Part shown: piece after piece, positions 1-11,822 of the stretch
Numbering within the stretch: position 1 is the stretch's first letter
Layout: the number at the start of each line of letters is the position of its first letter
Assembly (NCBI RefSeq): GCF_024170465.1
Contig: NZ_JALJYF010000001.1
Location: 186,001-250,000 of the forward strand
Length of the DNA stretch: 64,000 bases
Origin: Natronospira proteinivora
GTDB taxonomy: Bacteria; Pseudomonadota; Gammaproteobacteria; Natronospirales; Natronospiraceae
Reading direction: 5' to 3'
Position numbers and translations under genes: made by a program
The notes under the pieces: model-generated
What the model saw: the letters and a program-made list of their open reading frames with translations, nothing else
What the model was told of the DNA's origin: nothing
The model's database searches: none

Positions 1-1
1 C

Positions 2-556
2 GATACAGTGGGCTTTATTCGGCATCTGCCCCACGATTTGGTGGCCGCCTTCCGCTCCACCTTGCAGGAGACCCGGGATGCCGATCTGCTCTTGCACGTG
101 ATCGATGCAGCGGATCCGGAACGCAATGACCGCATTGAGACCGTCAACGAGGTCCTGCGGGAAATTGGTGCTCAAAATGTGCCCCAATTGCTGGTTTACA
201 ACAAGATCGACCTGACCGAATTCGAGCCTGGTATTGAACGGGATGATGACGGTGACATCGTATCGGTACGCGTCTCGGCCCTGTCCGGGGCGGGGCTGGA
301 TCTATTGCGGTCGGCAGTGGCCGAGCGGCTTGCCGGGCGGGAACTGGCCGGCTGGATCGTGTTGGCGCCGGCCCAGGGCTGGCTGCGGGCGCGGCTCTAT
401 GCCCTGGATGCGGTCAAGGACGAACAGACGGGTGAATCTGGAGAGGTCCATCTTTACGTTCGCCTGTCCGATGAGGTCTACCAGCGCCTGGCCCGGGAGG
501 CGGATCTGCCCCGGCCGGAGCCGGAAAAACCTATGCCGTCGGTCGCCCAGCACTGA
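2..556 (+). CDS. hflX: GTPase HflX, C-terminal part (5' end outside window)
   Basis: HflX is a ribosome-associated GTPase that splits stalled or stressed 70S ribosomes. The frame is open from base 2 and begins in the G3/switch-II motif DTVGFIRHLPH, typical of HflX. The G4 motif NKID and a G5-like SALSG follow, then the short HflX C-terminal domain. About 184 residues are present, so the N-terminal HflX domain and the P-loop lie upstream of the window. It is followed after about 140 bp by hflK and hflC, the order seen in many gammaproteobacteria (hfq-hflX-hflK-hflC). Identity is secure; the only limitation is the truncation by the window edge. Confidence 0.93.
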   Translation, partial: DTVGFIRHLPHDLVAAFRSTLQETRDADLLLHVIDAADPERNDRIETVNEVLREIGAQNVPQLLVYNKIDLTEFEPGIERDDDGDIVSVRVSALSGAGLDLLRSAVAERLAGRELAGWIVLAPAQGWLRARLYALDAVKDEQTGESGEVHLYVRLSDEVYQRLAREADLPRPEPEKPMPSVAQH

Positions 557-648
557 TCGAGATTGGGTCGGTAATTGGGTCAGTGGCGAGGAAAAAGGCC
601 GACTTCGCTTGCCCGCCTATGGGCGCCCTCCGTAGAATAGGCTTTTTG

Positions 649-669
649 CCCCGGGCATCACGCCCGGGG
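649..669. other. GC-rich stem-loop between hflX and hflK
   Basis: An 8-bp perfect stem (ccccgggc / gcccgggg) with a 5-nt loop lies 30 bp before hflK. No U-tract follows, so it is not a standard intrinsic terminator. It may be an mRNA processing or stability structure, or a partial attenuator, between hflX and hflKC. Confidence 0.4.
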
Positions 670-698
670 TCTGTTGTGTTATCCGAGGACTGGCATCA

Positions 699-2144
699 AT
701 GGCTTGGAATGAACCGGGTAAGAATCGTGACCCCTGGGGCGGCAGCGGCAATGGCTCCGGCAATAACGGCGGTGACCGTGGCCGGGGCGATCAGGGCCCG
801 CCTGATCTGGACGAGGTCTTTCGCAATCTGAAGGACAAGCTCTTCGGCGGCGGTGGTGGCCGCAGCGGTCGTAGCGGCGGCGGTGGTGCCGGACAGGGGC
901 CTAGCGCGGCCATGGTGGGTATGATTGCCGGCGCCCTGCTGGTGGTCTGGCTGCTGTCGGGCTTTTATACCGTGGATGATGCTGAACGCGGCGTGGTTCT
1001 GAGGGTGGGGGGCTATGAGCGCACCGAAGGCCCGGGTCTGCACTGGCGGATTCCCTGGCCGGTGGAATCGGTGGAAAAGGTCAACGTCAATGAGATCCGC
1101 CGCTTCAACTACCGCTCCCGGATGCTTACCAAGGACGAGAACATCGTCGATGTGGATGTGAACGTTCAGTACAAGGTGGGTGATTCCGGCCCTCTGAGTG
1201 AATTGGCCGCCCGTCTGCTGGAGTCAGCTGATGTGGAAGACGGTGAGGTTCGCGTTGAGGATGTGGAAGAGTTGGAAGAAGTGGAGCCGGAAGCCGTCGA
1301 TGATGACGAAATCCAGTTCGACTTTGACGATGAAGAGTTGACCGGTAGCGACATGGCCTGTGTCTACCAGTACCCGGATTACGATAACGGCGGCGAAGAA
1401 GCCGAGTTGGCCTCCGAGGCCACCGGGCCCCAGGATGTCGCCGAACCGGCGCACAATTATCTGTTCAATGTGGCGCGCCCGGACGAAACCCTCAACGAGG
1501 TGACCGAGAGTGCCGTGCGTGAGGTGGTGGGTAACACCGTCATGGGCTGCATCCTGATTGGTGAGGGCCGGACTTTTCTGGAACTGTCCACCCGCTTGTC
1601 GGTGCAGGAAACACTGAACCGCTATGGTGCGGGCATCGAGATCACCCAGGTCAACGTGCAGGATGTAAACTTCCCCGAGCCGGTTCAGCCCGCCGTGGAG
1701 GATGCCATCAAGGCGCGTGAGGATCGGGAACGCCTGATGTTGGAAGCCGAAGCCTATCGAAATGATGTGGTGCCACGGGCTCGCGGTGCGGCCGCACGCG
1801 AAATTGAAGAGGCCCGAGGTTATCGGGCCCGGGTGGTGGATCGTTCCGAGGGTGATGCCTCCCGCTTTACCCAACTGGTGGCCGAGTATGAACTGGCCCC
1901 GGAAGTGACCCGGGAACGCCTCTACCTGGAAGCCATGGAGGAAATCCTCGGCCGTACGCCGAAGATCCTCATCGATTCCAGCGAAGGCAGCAACAACCTG
2001 TTGTATCTGCCCATGGATAAACTATTGGAAAAACATCGCGTGAACGATAGTGACAACGGCTCCAGCGATAGCGACAGCCGTTCCAGCGAACGGGAGCAAC
2101 CCAATCTGAGAGACGGCCTGCGTAGCCGGGGAGGTCGCCGATGA
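699..2144 (+). CDS. hflK: HflK, membrane protease FtsH regulator (SPFH/prohibitin family), with acidic insertion
   Basis: HflK pairs with HflC in a large periplasmic-facing assembly that encloses FtsH and tunes its proteolysis. The 481-residue product has a Gly/Asp-rich cytoplasmic N-terminus (1-70), one transmembrane segment (about 72-90), the SPFH domain, and a coiled-coil C-terminal region ending in the LPMDKLLEKH-type segment seen in HflK. Between VQYKV and YLFNV, which are nearly adjacent in E. coli HflK, there is an extra block of about 90 residues (about 162-252) dominated by Asp and Glu. This explains why the protein is longer than the usual 380-420 residues. The stop overlaps the hflC start (ATGA), indicating translational coupling. 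Confidence 0.95.
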   Translation: MAWNEPGKNRDPWGGSGNGSGNNGGDRGRGDQGPPDLDEVFRNLKDKLFGGGGGRSGRSGGGGAGQGPSAAMVGMIAGALLVVWLLSGFYTVDDAERGVVLRVGGYERTEGPGLHWRIPWPVESVEKVNVNEIRRFNYRSRMLTKDENIVDVDVNVQYKVGDSGPLSELAARLLESADVEDGEVRVEDVEELEEVEPEAVDDDEIQFDFDDEELTGSDMACVYQYPDYDNGGEEAELASEATGPQDVAEPAHNYLFNVARPDETLNEVTESAVREVVGNTVMGCILIGEGRTFLELSTRLSVQETLNRYGAGIEITQVNVQDVNFPEPVQPAVEDAIKAREDRERLMLEAEAYRNDVVPRARGAAAREIEEARGYRARVVDRSEGDASRFTQLVAEYELAPEVTRERLYLEAMEEILGRTPKILIDSSEGSNNLLYLPMDKLLEKHRVNDSDNGSSDSDSRSSEREQPNLRDGLRSRGGRR

Positions 2145-3019
2145 ACCGTTGGCTGGTACCGATACTGATCGTCCTGGGCCTGCTTGCCATACTGGCCTAC
2201 AACAGTATTTTCATCGTGGATGAGCGTGAGGCCGTTGTGAAGCTGCGCTTCGGTGAAATGGTTCAGGAAAACTATGAACCGGGGCTGCATTTCAAGCTGC
2301 CCTTCGCCGACCGGGTGCTCAAGTTCGAGCGCCGGATCATTACCCTGGATCATCGTCCGGAGCGTTTCCTGACCCAGGAACGCAAGAATGTGCTGGTGGA
2401 TTTCTTCGTCAAGTGGCGGATCGAAGATGCCGGTGATTTCTACCGGGCCACGCGTGGGGACATGGCTCAGGCCCGGGAGCGGATGCTTGAAATCTCCCGA
2501 GCCGGTATTCGTAATGAGTTTGCTCGCCGCCAGGTGGAGGATGTGATTGCTGCCGAGCGCATGGAAATGATGCGCCTGATGGTGGATCGTGGCCGGGATG
2601 CGGCTTCCGAACTGGGGGTCAGCATTGTGGACTTCCGCATCAAGCAGATCGAGCTACCCGATGACGTGACCCAGTCGGTATTCGACCGGATGGTCAACGA
2701 GCGCCGCCGGGATGCCACACTGCTGCGCGCCCAGGGTGAAGAAGGTGCCGAGCGGATTCGTGCTGACGCCGACCGTCAGCGGGAAGAGATTCTGGCCGAT
2801 GCCTATCGGCGGGCTGAGGAAATCCGTGGTGACGGTGATGCTCGTGCCACCGAAATTTATGCCACCGCCTATGAGGTGGACCGGGAGTTCTTCTCCTTCT
2901 ACCGAAGCCTGACTGCCTATCAGCGGGCTCTTGGCCAGGAAGGCAAGGACATCATGGTCCTGGAGCCGGAAGGCGAATTCTTCCGCTACTTCAAGGAAAT
3001 GATTCCGGAAACCCAATAA
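2141..3019 (+). CDS. hflC: HflC, membrane protease FtsH regulator (SPFH/prohibitin family)
   Basis: This is the partner of HflK in the FtsH-modulating complex. The 292-residue protein has an N-terminal membrane anchor (about residues 4-22), then an SPFH domain starting FIVDEREAVVKLRFGE, and an Arg/Glu/Ala-rich helical region (RADADRQREE) followed by the C-terminal FYRSLTAYQ segment typical of HflC. Length matches the family, and unlike HflK there is no insertion. It overlaps the end of hflK by four bases and is followed by a strong stem-loop. Confidence 0.96.
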   Translation: MNRWLVPILIVLGLLAILAYNSIFIVDEREAVVKLRFGEMVQENYEPGLHFKLPFADRVLKFERRIITLDHRPERFLTQERKNVLVDFFVKWRIEDAGDFYRATRGDMAQARERMLEISRAGIRNEFARRQVEDVIAAERMEMMRLMVDRGRDAASELGVSIVDFRIKQIELPDDVTQSVFDRMVNERRRDATLLRAQGEEGAERIRADADRQREEILADAYRRAEEIRGDGDARATEIYATAYEVDREFFSFYRSLTAYQRALGQEGKDIMVLEPEGEFFRYFKEMIPETQ

Positions 3020-3030
3020 GCAACTTGCCG

Positions 3031-3059
3031 ACACCACCCGGGCTGGCCCCGGGTGGTGT
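3031..3059. terminator. Strong stem-loop after hflC (terminator-like, no U-tract)
   Basis: A perfect 12-bp stem (acaccacccggg paired with its complement) with a 5-nt loop starts 11 bp after the hflC stop. There is no run of T after it, so it may act as a 3'-end stabilising structure or weak terminator rather than a complete intrinsic terminator. Confidence 0.5.
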
Positions 3060-3140
3060 GTCCGGCTTTCCCGCGCATCGCCGGGATACGGTTCACACAC
3101 CCAACCGGGCTCAAGCCTGGGCTAATCCTGGAATCTCGTC

Positions 3141-5673
<2,533 letters not shown>

Positions 5674-5690
5674 TTTCCAGGTTAAGCGCG

Positions 5691-5724
5691 AAAAAAAGGC
5701 CGGTCATTTGACCGGCCTTTTTTT
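5691..5724. terminator. Bidirectional intrinsic terminator between purA and rpsT
   Basis: A-tract, GC stem and T-tract: aaaaaaaggccggtc pairs with its complement around a 4-nt loop. It is symmetrical, with U-tracts in both directions, and serves the convergent purA (plus) and rpsT (minus) transcripts. Confidence 0.9.
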
Positions 5725-5747
5725 CGTTCGCTTAATCCAGGATTGGC

Positions 5748-6014
5748 TCAGGAAGCCATGTCCTTCAAACGGGTGTTGAGGCGGCTCTTATGGCGAGCAG
5801 CCTTGTTTTTGCTGATCATGCCCTTGGTGGACATGCGATCGAGATAGGGCACGGCAGCCTTGTAGGCTTCTTCGGCCTTGGCCTTGTCCCCAGCCTCGAT
5901 GGCATTGATCACCTTTTTCAGGCCGGAACGCATACGCGAACGCATGCTGGCATTATGCTGGCGGCGCTCTTCGGCCTGACGGGCGCGTTTCTTTGCGGAC
6001 TTGATGTTAGCCAA
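5748..6014 (-). CDS. rpsT: 30S ribosomal protein S20 (UUG start)
   Basis: S20 binds 16S rRNA early in 30S assembly. The 88-residue basic protein starts [20 protein letters not shown] and matches bacterial S20 over its full length. The start codon is TTG (minus strand, 6014-6012), preceded by an AGGAG-type ribosome binding site. E. coli rpsT also uses UUG, where the weak start contributes to S20 autoregulation, so the same control is likely here. It is a lone gene on the minus strand, convergent with purA and divergent from murJ, the order usual in gammaproteobacteria. Confidence 0.97.
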   Translation of the reverse strand: MANIKSAKKRARQAEERRQHNASMRSRMRSGLKKVINAIEAGDKAKAEEAYKAAVPYLDRMSTKGMISKNKAARHKSRLNTRLKDMAS

Positions 6015-6079
6015 GACTAGCTCCTGATTACTTTAACTGACGCTGCAAAAGGCCTCCGCGCCCGGGCGCGAGGGACCAT

Positions 6080-6097
6080 GTCCGGTGACAGCCGGAC
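6080..6097 (-). promoter_or_regulatory. Stem-loop in the rpsT 5' leader
   Basis: A 6-bp perfect stem (gtccgg / ccggac, loop tgacag) lies about 65 bases upstream of the rpsT start, inside the predicted 5' leader. It could contribute to autoregulation of S20 translation; this is inference from position only. Confidence 0.35.
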
Positions 6098-6109
6098 GGA
6101 AAGCCGCGT

Positions 6110-6138
6110 ATGATGCGGAAAAAGCGGCCTCTTGTCAA
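6110..6138 (-). promoter_or_regulatory. Predicted sigma-70 promoter of rpsT
   Basis: On the minus strand a perfect TTGACA (-35, 6138-6133) is followed after 17 bp by CATCAT (-10, 6115-6110; 4 of 6 consensus positions). Transcription would begin near 6103 and give a leader of about 90 nt. The -35 box lies within one arm of the large palindrome at 6124-6172. Confidence 0.45.
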
Positions 6139-6172
6139 GATTACCCAATGGGTGATCTTGACAAGAGGCCGC
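6124..6172. repeat. Large near-perfect palindrome (24-bp arms) upstream of rpsT and murJ
   Basis: Two 24-base arms (gcggcctcttgtcaagat... and its complement) are separated by one base, with one mismatch that would be a G-U pair in RNA. Each arm contains a smaller imperfect palindrome, TCTTG-N-CAAGA, and a TTGACA-like hexamer. It lies between the divergent rpsT and murJ genes. It could be an operator for a dimeric regulator, a cruciform, or a relic of an inverted-repeat element. Confidence 0.7.
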
Positions 6173-6201
6173 GTGAACAGTGAACAGTTCCCAGTGAACA
6201 G
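6173..6201 (+). repeat. Three direct copies of GTGAACA next to the palindrome
   Basis: GTGAACA occurs at 6173, 6180 and 6194, spaced 7 and 14 bases apart. The rest of the 388-bp rpsT-murJ gap (6202-6402) holds a GC-rich inverted repeat near 6205-6227 and a purine-rich A-tract, but no convincing gene. Confidence 0.4.
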
Positions 6202-6402
6202 GGGCTGGCCGCCGCCAGCGGCCGCTCAAAAATCAAGAATAAGGGTGTTTAACTTGTTGACTGAGAAAGAAAAAGGAAAGCACCTTCCCAAGGAACGGAT
6301 TAGCGGACAGCTCGGAATCGGGGTGAGGCCCCTGAATTGTTGGGCCCTGCTCGCCTCGTACGGTTTCCGTGGGGTGTTTCACTCTACCCGCGGAGGCTGC
6401 GG

Positions 6403-7947
6403 ATGAGTCTGCTGCGCTCCACCGGGCTGGTTGGGAGCATGACGCTCCTCTCCCGTGTACTGGGATTCCTGCGGGATGTGGTCTTCGCCCGGGTATTCGG
6501 GGCAGGGCCGGTGATGGACGCCTTCATCGTCGCCTTCAAGATCCCCAATTTCATGCGCCGTCTATTCGCCGAGGGGGGCTTCTCCCAGGCCTTCGTGCCG
6601 GTGCTGGGGGAGTACCGGAGTAAGCAGGATCATGCCCAGGTCCAAGCCCTGGTGGATCGGGTGGCCGGTGTGCTGGGCGGGGTGCTGGCCCTGATTACGC
6701 TGCTGGGCGTTATCGCCGCCCCCTTGCTGATCTGGGTTTTCGCGCCCGGCTTTGATGGCGACGACGGGCGTCGCGAGCTGGCCGTGGCCATGCTCCGCTG
6801 GACCTTTCCCTATCTGCTGTTCATCTCCCTGGTGTCCCTGGCCGCCGGTATTCTCAATACCTACAACCGTTTCGGCGTCCCGGCCTTCACGCCGGTTTTG
6901 CTCAACCTGGTCTTGATTGGGGCGGCCATCTGGGGAGCGCCGTATTTTGCCGAGCCGGGAATGGCTTTGGCCGTGGGGGTCTTCGGGGCGGGCCTGGTGC
7001 AGTTGCTTTTCCAGATTCCCTTTCTCAAGCAACTGCGCCTGCTGCCGCGTCCCCGCTGGGACCGCCAGCACGAAGGGGTGCGCCGCATCATGCGATTGAT
7101 GGCCCCGGCGGTGTTCGGTTCCTCGGTGGCCCAGATCAATCTGCTGATCGATACCATCATCGCCTCCTTTTTGATCACTGGGAGCGTGAGCTGGCTGTAT
7201 TATTCCGACCGCCTGATGGAATTTCCCCTGGGGGTGTTTGGGATTGCCCTGGGAACGGTGATCCTGCCCGGACTCAGTGCCCGTCATGCCGAGCAGGACC
7301 ATCAGGCCTTTTCCGACACCCTGGACTGGGCCCTGCGGCTGGTATGGCTGGTGGCGGTGCCGGCCGCGGTGGGGCTGCTCTGTCTCGCCGGGCCCATGCT
7401 GGCCACCTTGTTCCAATACGGGGCCTTCAGCGACCGGGATGTGGAAATGGCCAGCTACAGTCTGATGGCCTATGCCATGGGGCTGGTTGGGTTTACCCTG
7501 GTCAAGGTGCTGGCGCCGGGCTATTTCGCCCGTCAGGACACGGTGACGCCGGTGAAGGCCGGGGTGGTGTCGATGGTCTGCAATATCGCCCTGAACGCCG
7601 CCATCGTGATCCCCATGGTGATGACCGGGTTCATCGCCCCCCACATGGGGCTGGCCCTGGCCACCTCAATGGCGGCCTTCATCAACGCCGGCCTGCTGTT
7701 TGCCGGTCTCATGCGGCGCGGTATCTACCGTCCCCGGGCCGGCTGGCGGGGCCTGTTTGTGCGGGGGCTGCTGGCGAATCTGGCCATGGCCGGGGTGGTG
7801 GTTTGGCTGGCCGGCTCCCTGGATGCCTGGCTGGCGGCCTCGGTGATGACCCGGGTGCTGGATCTGGCGGTGGCCATTGCCGTGGGCGGTGGGGTCTATG
7901 CGGTGACCCTTTTGCTGATGGGGCTGCGGCCCCGGCACGTGGCCTGA
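6403..7947 (+). CDS. murJ: Lipid II flippase MurJ (MviN)
   Basis: MurJ flips lipid II across the inner membrane for peptidoglycan synthesis. The 514-residue protein is almost entirely hydrophobic (about 14 transmembrane segments) and starts SLLRSTGLVGSMTLLSRVLGF, then RDVVFARVFGAGPVMDAF, the MurJ signature. The ATG at 6403 sits after a CGGAGG ribosome binding site and fits the family N-terminus; an upstream ATG at 6337 would add 22 unsupported residues. The location between rpsT and ribF-ileS is the conserved gammaproteobacterial order. Confidence 0.95.
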   Translation: MSLLRSTGLVGSMTLLSRVLGFLRDVVFARVFGAGPVMDAFIVAFKIPNFMRRLFAEGGFSQAFVPVLGEYRSKQDHAQVQALVDRVAGVLGGVLALITLLGVIAAPLLIWVFAPGFDGDDGRRELAVAMLRWTFPYLLFISLVSLAAGILNTYNRFGVPAFTPVLLNLVLIGAAIWGAPYFAEPGMALAVGVFGAGLVQLLFQIPFLKQLRLLPRPRWDRQHEGVRRIMRLMAPAVFGSSVAQINLLIDTIIASFLITGSVSWLYYSDRLMEFPLGVFGIALGTVILPGLSARHAEQDHQAFSDTLDWALRLVWLVAVPAAVGLLCLAGPMLATLFQYGAFSDRDVEMASYSLMAYAMGLVGFTLVKVLAPGYFARQDTVTPVKAGVVSMVCNIALNAAIVIPMVMTGFIAPHMGLALATSMAAFINAGLLFAGLMRRGIYRPRAGWRGLFVRGLLANLAMAGVVVWLAGSLDAWLAASVMTRVLDLAVAIAVGGGVYAVTLLLMGLRPRHVA

Positions 7948-7952
7948 GCGGC

Positions 7953-7961
7953 TGATATAAT
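7953..7961 (+). promoter_or_regulatory. Perfect extended -10 element upstream of ribF
   Basis: TGATATAAT is a consensus TGnTATAAT extended -10 box in the 44-bp gap between murJ and ribF. No good -35 is seen, which extended -10 promoters tolerate. It would start transcription near 7968 for ribF-ileS-lspA. Confidence 0.45.
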
Positions 7962-7991
7962 GCCGCGTTTTGCCACCGGGGGCTTGTCACC

Positions 7992-8921
7992 GTGCGCCTG
8001 ATCCGCGGACGCCACAACCTGCATCGGACCCTGAAAGGCGGGGCGGTGACCATTGGCAATTTCGATGGGCTTCATCGGGGGCACCAGGCCATGCTGGAAC
8101 GGGCGCGAAAGGCCGTGAACCAGCGGCTCTTGACGGTGGTGAGCTTCGAGCCCCGGCCCTTGGATTTTTTTCTGGCCGACAAGGCGCCCTTGCGGGTGGC
8201 GGGCTTTCGGGACAAATGCGAACGACTGGCCCAAGCTGGCGTGGACCAGTTCGTGGTGCTGCGTTTTGACAGTGCCCTGGCCGCCATGGCGCCGGATCGC
8301 TTTGAGCGCGAGATACTGGCCCAGGGCCTGGCACCGGAATACGTCCTCATTGGCGATGATTTTCGCTATGGTCACAAGCGGGCCGGTGATGCGGACTCCC
8401 TGGCCCGGGCCGGCGGCCAGTTGGGTTTTCGCCTGGATTGCATGCCCACGGTGGCCGAGCAGGGCCTGAGAATCTCCAGTACGCGGATTCGCGAATGCCT
8501 GGAGGCCGGCGATCTCAAGGGGGCCGCGACCTTGCTGGGCTATCCGCCGGCGGTGACCGCGCGGGTCCGGCATGGTCGTCGCCTGGGCCGAAGCCTGGGC
8601 TATCCCACGGCCAACCTGGCCGTTCACGAACAGCTGGCGGCCCGTGACGGGGTCTATGTGGTGACCGTTTCGGGGCTGGGTGATCAGGCCCTGCCGGCGA
8701 TTGCCAGCCTGGGCCGACGGCCCACGGTGGAGGGGCGTCGCCGCCTGCTGGAAGTCCATCTCTTTGATTGGGCCGGGGATCTGTACGGACGGCATTTGCG
8801 GGTGAATCTGCTGCATCACCTGCGGGACGAAGAACGCTTCCAGGATCTGGACGCCCTCAGGGTCCAGATGGATGAAGACAGCCGCCAGGCACGCGCCTGG
8901 CTGGCCGAGAATTCACGATAA
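7992..8921 (+). CDS. ribF: Bifunctional riboflavin kinase / FAD synthetase RibF
   Basis: RibF phosphorylates riboflavin to FMN and adenylylates FMN to FAD. The 309-residue protein has the N-terminal nucleotidyltransferase domain ([16 protein letters not shown], with the GxFDGxHxGH signature; later [14 protein letters not shown]) and the C-terminal kinase domain ([19 protein letters not shown]). The start is GTG at 7992. No FMN riboswitch is visible upstream, as expected for ribF. It is followed by ileS after 17 bp, a near-universal pairing in gammaproteobacteria. Confidence 0.96.
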   Translation: MRLIRGRHNLHRTLKGGAVTIGNFDGLHRGHQAMLERARKAVNQRLLTVVSFEPRPLDFFLADKAPLRVAGFRDKCERLAQAGVDQFVVLRFDSALAAMAPDRFEREILAQGLAPEYVLIGDDFRYGHKRAGDADSLARAGGQLGFRLDCMPTVAEQGLRISSTRIRECLEAGDLKGAATLLGYPPAVTARVRHGRRLGRSLGYPTANLAVHEQLAARDGVYVVTVSGLGDQALPAIASLGRRPTVEGRRRLLEVHLFDWAGDLYGRHLRVNLLHHLRDEERFQDLDALRVQMDEDSRQARAWLAENSR

Positions 8922-8938
8922 AGGCATCAGGTGACACG

Positions 8939-11752
8939 GTGACTGACTACAAAGCAACGCTCAATCTGCCCAAGACCGATTTCCCCATGCGGGGTAATCT
9001 CGCCAAGCGCGAACCCGAGCGCCTGGCCCAATGGGAATCCGAGGGGCTTTATCACAAGATTCGCGAGCGTTTTAAGGGGCGGCCTAAGTTCATCCTTCCC
9101 GATGGGCCGCCCTATGCCAATGGCGATATCCATATCGGCCATGCCGTGAACAAGATCCTCAAGGACATGGTGGTCAAGTCCCGCACCCTGGAAGGCTTTG
9201 ATGTCCCCTATGTGCCGGGCTGGGATTGCCACGGCCTGCCCATTGAGCTCAAGGTCGAGGCCAAAGTGGGCAAGGTGGGGGACAAGGTGGATGCCAAGGC
9301 CTTCCGCCAGGCCTGCCGGGATTATGCCCATGAGCAGATCGACCGCCAGCGCACCGACTTCAAGCGCCTGGGTGTATTGGGTGACTGGGAACGGCCCTAT
9401 CTGACCATGCACCCCAAGTATGAGGCCGATCAGCTCCGGGCCTTCGGCAAGATGATCGAGCGGGGTCATCTCTACAAGGGCTACAAGCCCGTTCACTGGT
9501 GCATGGACTGTCGCTCGGCCATGGCCGAGGCCGAGGTGGAATATCAGGATCACACCTCGCCGGCCGTGGATGTGCGCTTCCCCATCGCCGATAAGGCCGA
9601 TCTGGCCAAGCGTTTCGGCCTCGCCGCCGACCAGCTGGATGCCCCGGCCTTTCTGCCTATCTGGACCACCACCCCCTGGACCATCCCCGCCAACCGGGCG
9701 GTGGCCCTGAGCCCCAATCTGGAATACGGCCTGTATGCCGTTACCGGCCCCCAGGGTCGGGAAATCACCGTGCTGCCCACGGAAATGGTGGACACCGTGC
9801 TGGGCCGCTGGGGCTTTTCCGAGCCCGAGCGCCTGGCCGTGGTGGCGGGCCGTGAACTGCTCCGCCTGACCCTGCAACATCCTTACCTGGCCCGGGAAGT
9901 CCCGGTGGTACTGGGTGACCATGTCACCACCGAATCCGGTACCGGTGCCGTGCATACCGCCCCCGGCCATGGTCAGGAAGACTATCTCATGGGCCTGGAA
10001 TATGACCTGCCCATGGATCATCAGGTGAATGAACGCGGGGTCTTCTTTGAAGAAGCCGAGTACATTGGTGGCGAGCATGTCTTCAAGGCCAACCCCAAGC
10101 TGGTGGCCTTGCTGGAAGACAAGGGCATGTTGCTGCACCACGAGAAATACGATCACAGCTATCCCCATTGCTGGCGCCACAAGACCCCGGTGATCTTCCG
10201 GGGCACGCCCCAGTGGTTTGTGAGCATGGACAATGGCGGCATGCGAGAGGCTGCTCTCAAGGAAATCGGCCATGTGGCCTTCACCCCGGATTGGGGCGAG
10301 GCACGCATTCGCTCCATGGTGGAAAACCGTCCGGACTGGTGTATCTCCCGTCAGCGCAGCTGGGGGGTGCCCATTGCGCTCTTCCTGCATCGCAAGACCG
10401 GTGAGCTGCATCCCGAAACACCCAGGCTATTGGAAGAAGTGGCCAAGCGGGTGGAAGTGGACAGCATCGATGCCTGGTTCGATCTGGATCCGGCTGAATT
10501 GCTGGGCGAGGAGGCGGCCGATTATGAAAAGGTCAGCGACATCCTGGATGTCTGGTTTGACTCTGGCATGGTCCATTTCTGCGTGCTGGGTGAGCACGAG
10601 GACTTGAGCTTCCCGGCGGATCTCTTCCTGGAAGGTTCCGACCAGCATCGGGGCTGGTTCCAGTCATCGTTGCTGACCTCGGTGGCCATCAACGATGTGG
10701 CCCCCTACAAGGGCGTTTTGACTCACGGCTTCACTGTGGACGAGAAGGGCCGCAAGATGTCCAAGTCCATGGGCAATGTGGTGGCCCCTCAGAAGGTCTT
10801 TAATCAAATGGGCGCGGATGTGCTGCGCCTGTGGGTGGCGGCCAGTGATTACCGCGGCGAGATCGCGGTGTCCGATGAGATCCTCAAGCGGGTGGCGGAC
10901 AGCTATCGCCGCATGCGTAACACCCTGCGTTTCCTGCTGGCGAATATGGCGGGTTTTGACCCGGCCAAGGACGCCGTTGCACCCAGCGAGATGCTGTCCC
11001 TGGACCGCTGGGTAGTGGCCCGGGCCGGTGAGCTTCAGGATGAGATCCGCGGGGCCTATGATCGCTATGAGTTTCACCATATCTATCAGCGTGTTCACAA
11101 CTTCTGCGTGAATGATCTGGGTGGCTTCTACCTGGATGTCATCAAGGATCGCCAGTACACCACCCAGGCCGACAGCCATGCCCGCCGTTCCTGTCAGACG
11201 GCGCTCTATCACATTGCCGAGGCTATGGTGCGCTGGTTGGCCCCCATCCTCTCTTTCACCAGTGAGGAAATCTGGGAGCATCTGCCGGGTGAGCGGGACG
11301 AAAGCATCTTTCTGGAGACCTGGTATGAATTACCTTCGGTGACCGCCGATGATGTGGACTGGCAGGCGGTGATCACGGTTCGGGAGCAGGTGTCTCGCGT
11401 GCTGGAACGCCTGCGCAATGAAGAGGCCATCGGCGCCTCCCTGGACGCCCAAGTGGACCTGTATACAAGCGATGAACTGAAGACCAAACTGGCGGTGCTG
11501 GGCGATGAACTGCGTTTTGCCCTGATTACCAGTGAGGCGGCCGTTCACGGCGAGACCGACAAGCCGGCTGAAGCCGAAGCGGCCCAGGAAATGGAGGGTC
11601 TGTGGATCCATGCTCGCCGCTGCGATCATGATAAATGCGCCCGCTGCTGGCATCGCCGACCTGATGTGGGCGCAAACCGCGAGCACCCGGAGATCTGCGG
11701 CCGCTGTGTGAACAATGTGGACGGCGAGGGTGAGCAACGCCATTATGCTTGA
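8939..11752 (+). CDS. ileS: Isoleucyl-tRNA synthetase
   Basis: IleRS charges tRNA-Ile and edits valine. The 937-residue class Ia enzyme carries HIGH (65-68), the long CP1 editing domain ([12 protein letters not shown], then the [11 protein letters not shown] motif), KMSKS (about 606-610) and a C-terminal zinc site (C900, C903, C920, C923). Length and organisation match the bacterial IleS1 type. The start is GTG at 8939, directly after ribF. The family N-terminus ([19 protein letters not shown]) confirms the start. Confidence 0.98.
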   Translation: MTDYKATLNLPKTDFPMRGNLAKREPERLAQWESEGLYHKIRERFKGRPKFILPDGPPYANGDIHIGHAVNKILKDMVVKSRTLEGFDVPYVPGWDCHGLPIELKVEAKVGKVGDKVDAKAFRQACRDYAHEQIDRQRTDFKRLGVLGDWERPYLTMHPKYEADQLRAFGKMIERGHLYKGYKPVHWCMDCRSAMAEAEVEYQDHTSPAVDVRFPIADKADLAKRFGLAADQLDAPAFLPIWTTTPWTIPANRAVALSPNLEYGLYAVTGPQGREITVLPTEMVDTVLGRWGFSEPERLAVVAGRELLRLTLQHPYLAREVPVVLGDHVTTESGTGAVHTAPGHGQEDYLMGLEYDLPMDHQVNERGVFFEEAEYIGGEHVFKANPKLVALLEDKGMLLHHEKYDHSYPHCWRHKTPVIFRGTPQWFVSMDNGGMREAALKEIGHVAFTPDWGEARIRSMVENRPDWCISRQRSWGVPIALFLHRKTGELHPETPRLLEEVAKRVEVDSIDAWFDLDPAELLGEEAADYEKVSDILDVWFDSGMVHFCVLGEHEDLSFPADLFLEGSDQHRGWFQSSLLTSVAINDVAPYKGVLTHGFTVDEKGRKMSKSMGNVVAPQKVFNQMGADVLRLWVAASDYRGEIAVSDEILKRVADSYRRMRNTLRFLLANMAGFDPAKDAVAPSEMLSLDRWVVARAGELQDEIRGAYDRYEFHHIYQRVHNFCVNDLGGFYLDVIKDRQYTTQADSHARRSCQTALYHIAEAMVRWLAPILSFTSEEIWEHLPGERDESIFLETWYELPSVTADDVDWQAVITVREQVSRVLERLRNEEAIGASLDAQVDLYTSDELKTKLAVLGDELRFALITSEAAVHGETDKPAEAEAAQEMEGLWIHARRCDHDKCARCWHRRPDVGANREHPEICGRCVNNVDGEGEQRHYA

Positions 11753-11822
11753 AGCGCCTGAAAAATAAAGGATGAACGGCAAAGGCCATAATGCAGGCCG
11801 AAAGGATGCTTACCGAGTTGTT

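Noticed and set aside
8927-10411. A 494-codon minus-strand open frame opposite ileS
   Set aside because: ileS is fully supported by HIGH, KMSKS and zinc motifs; the antisense frame has no family features.
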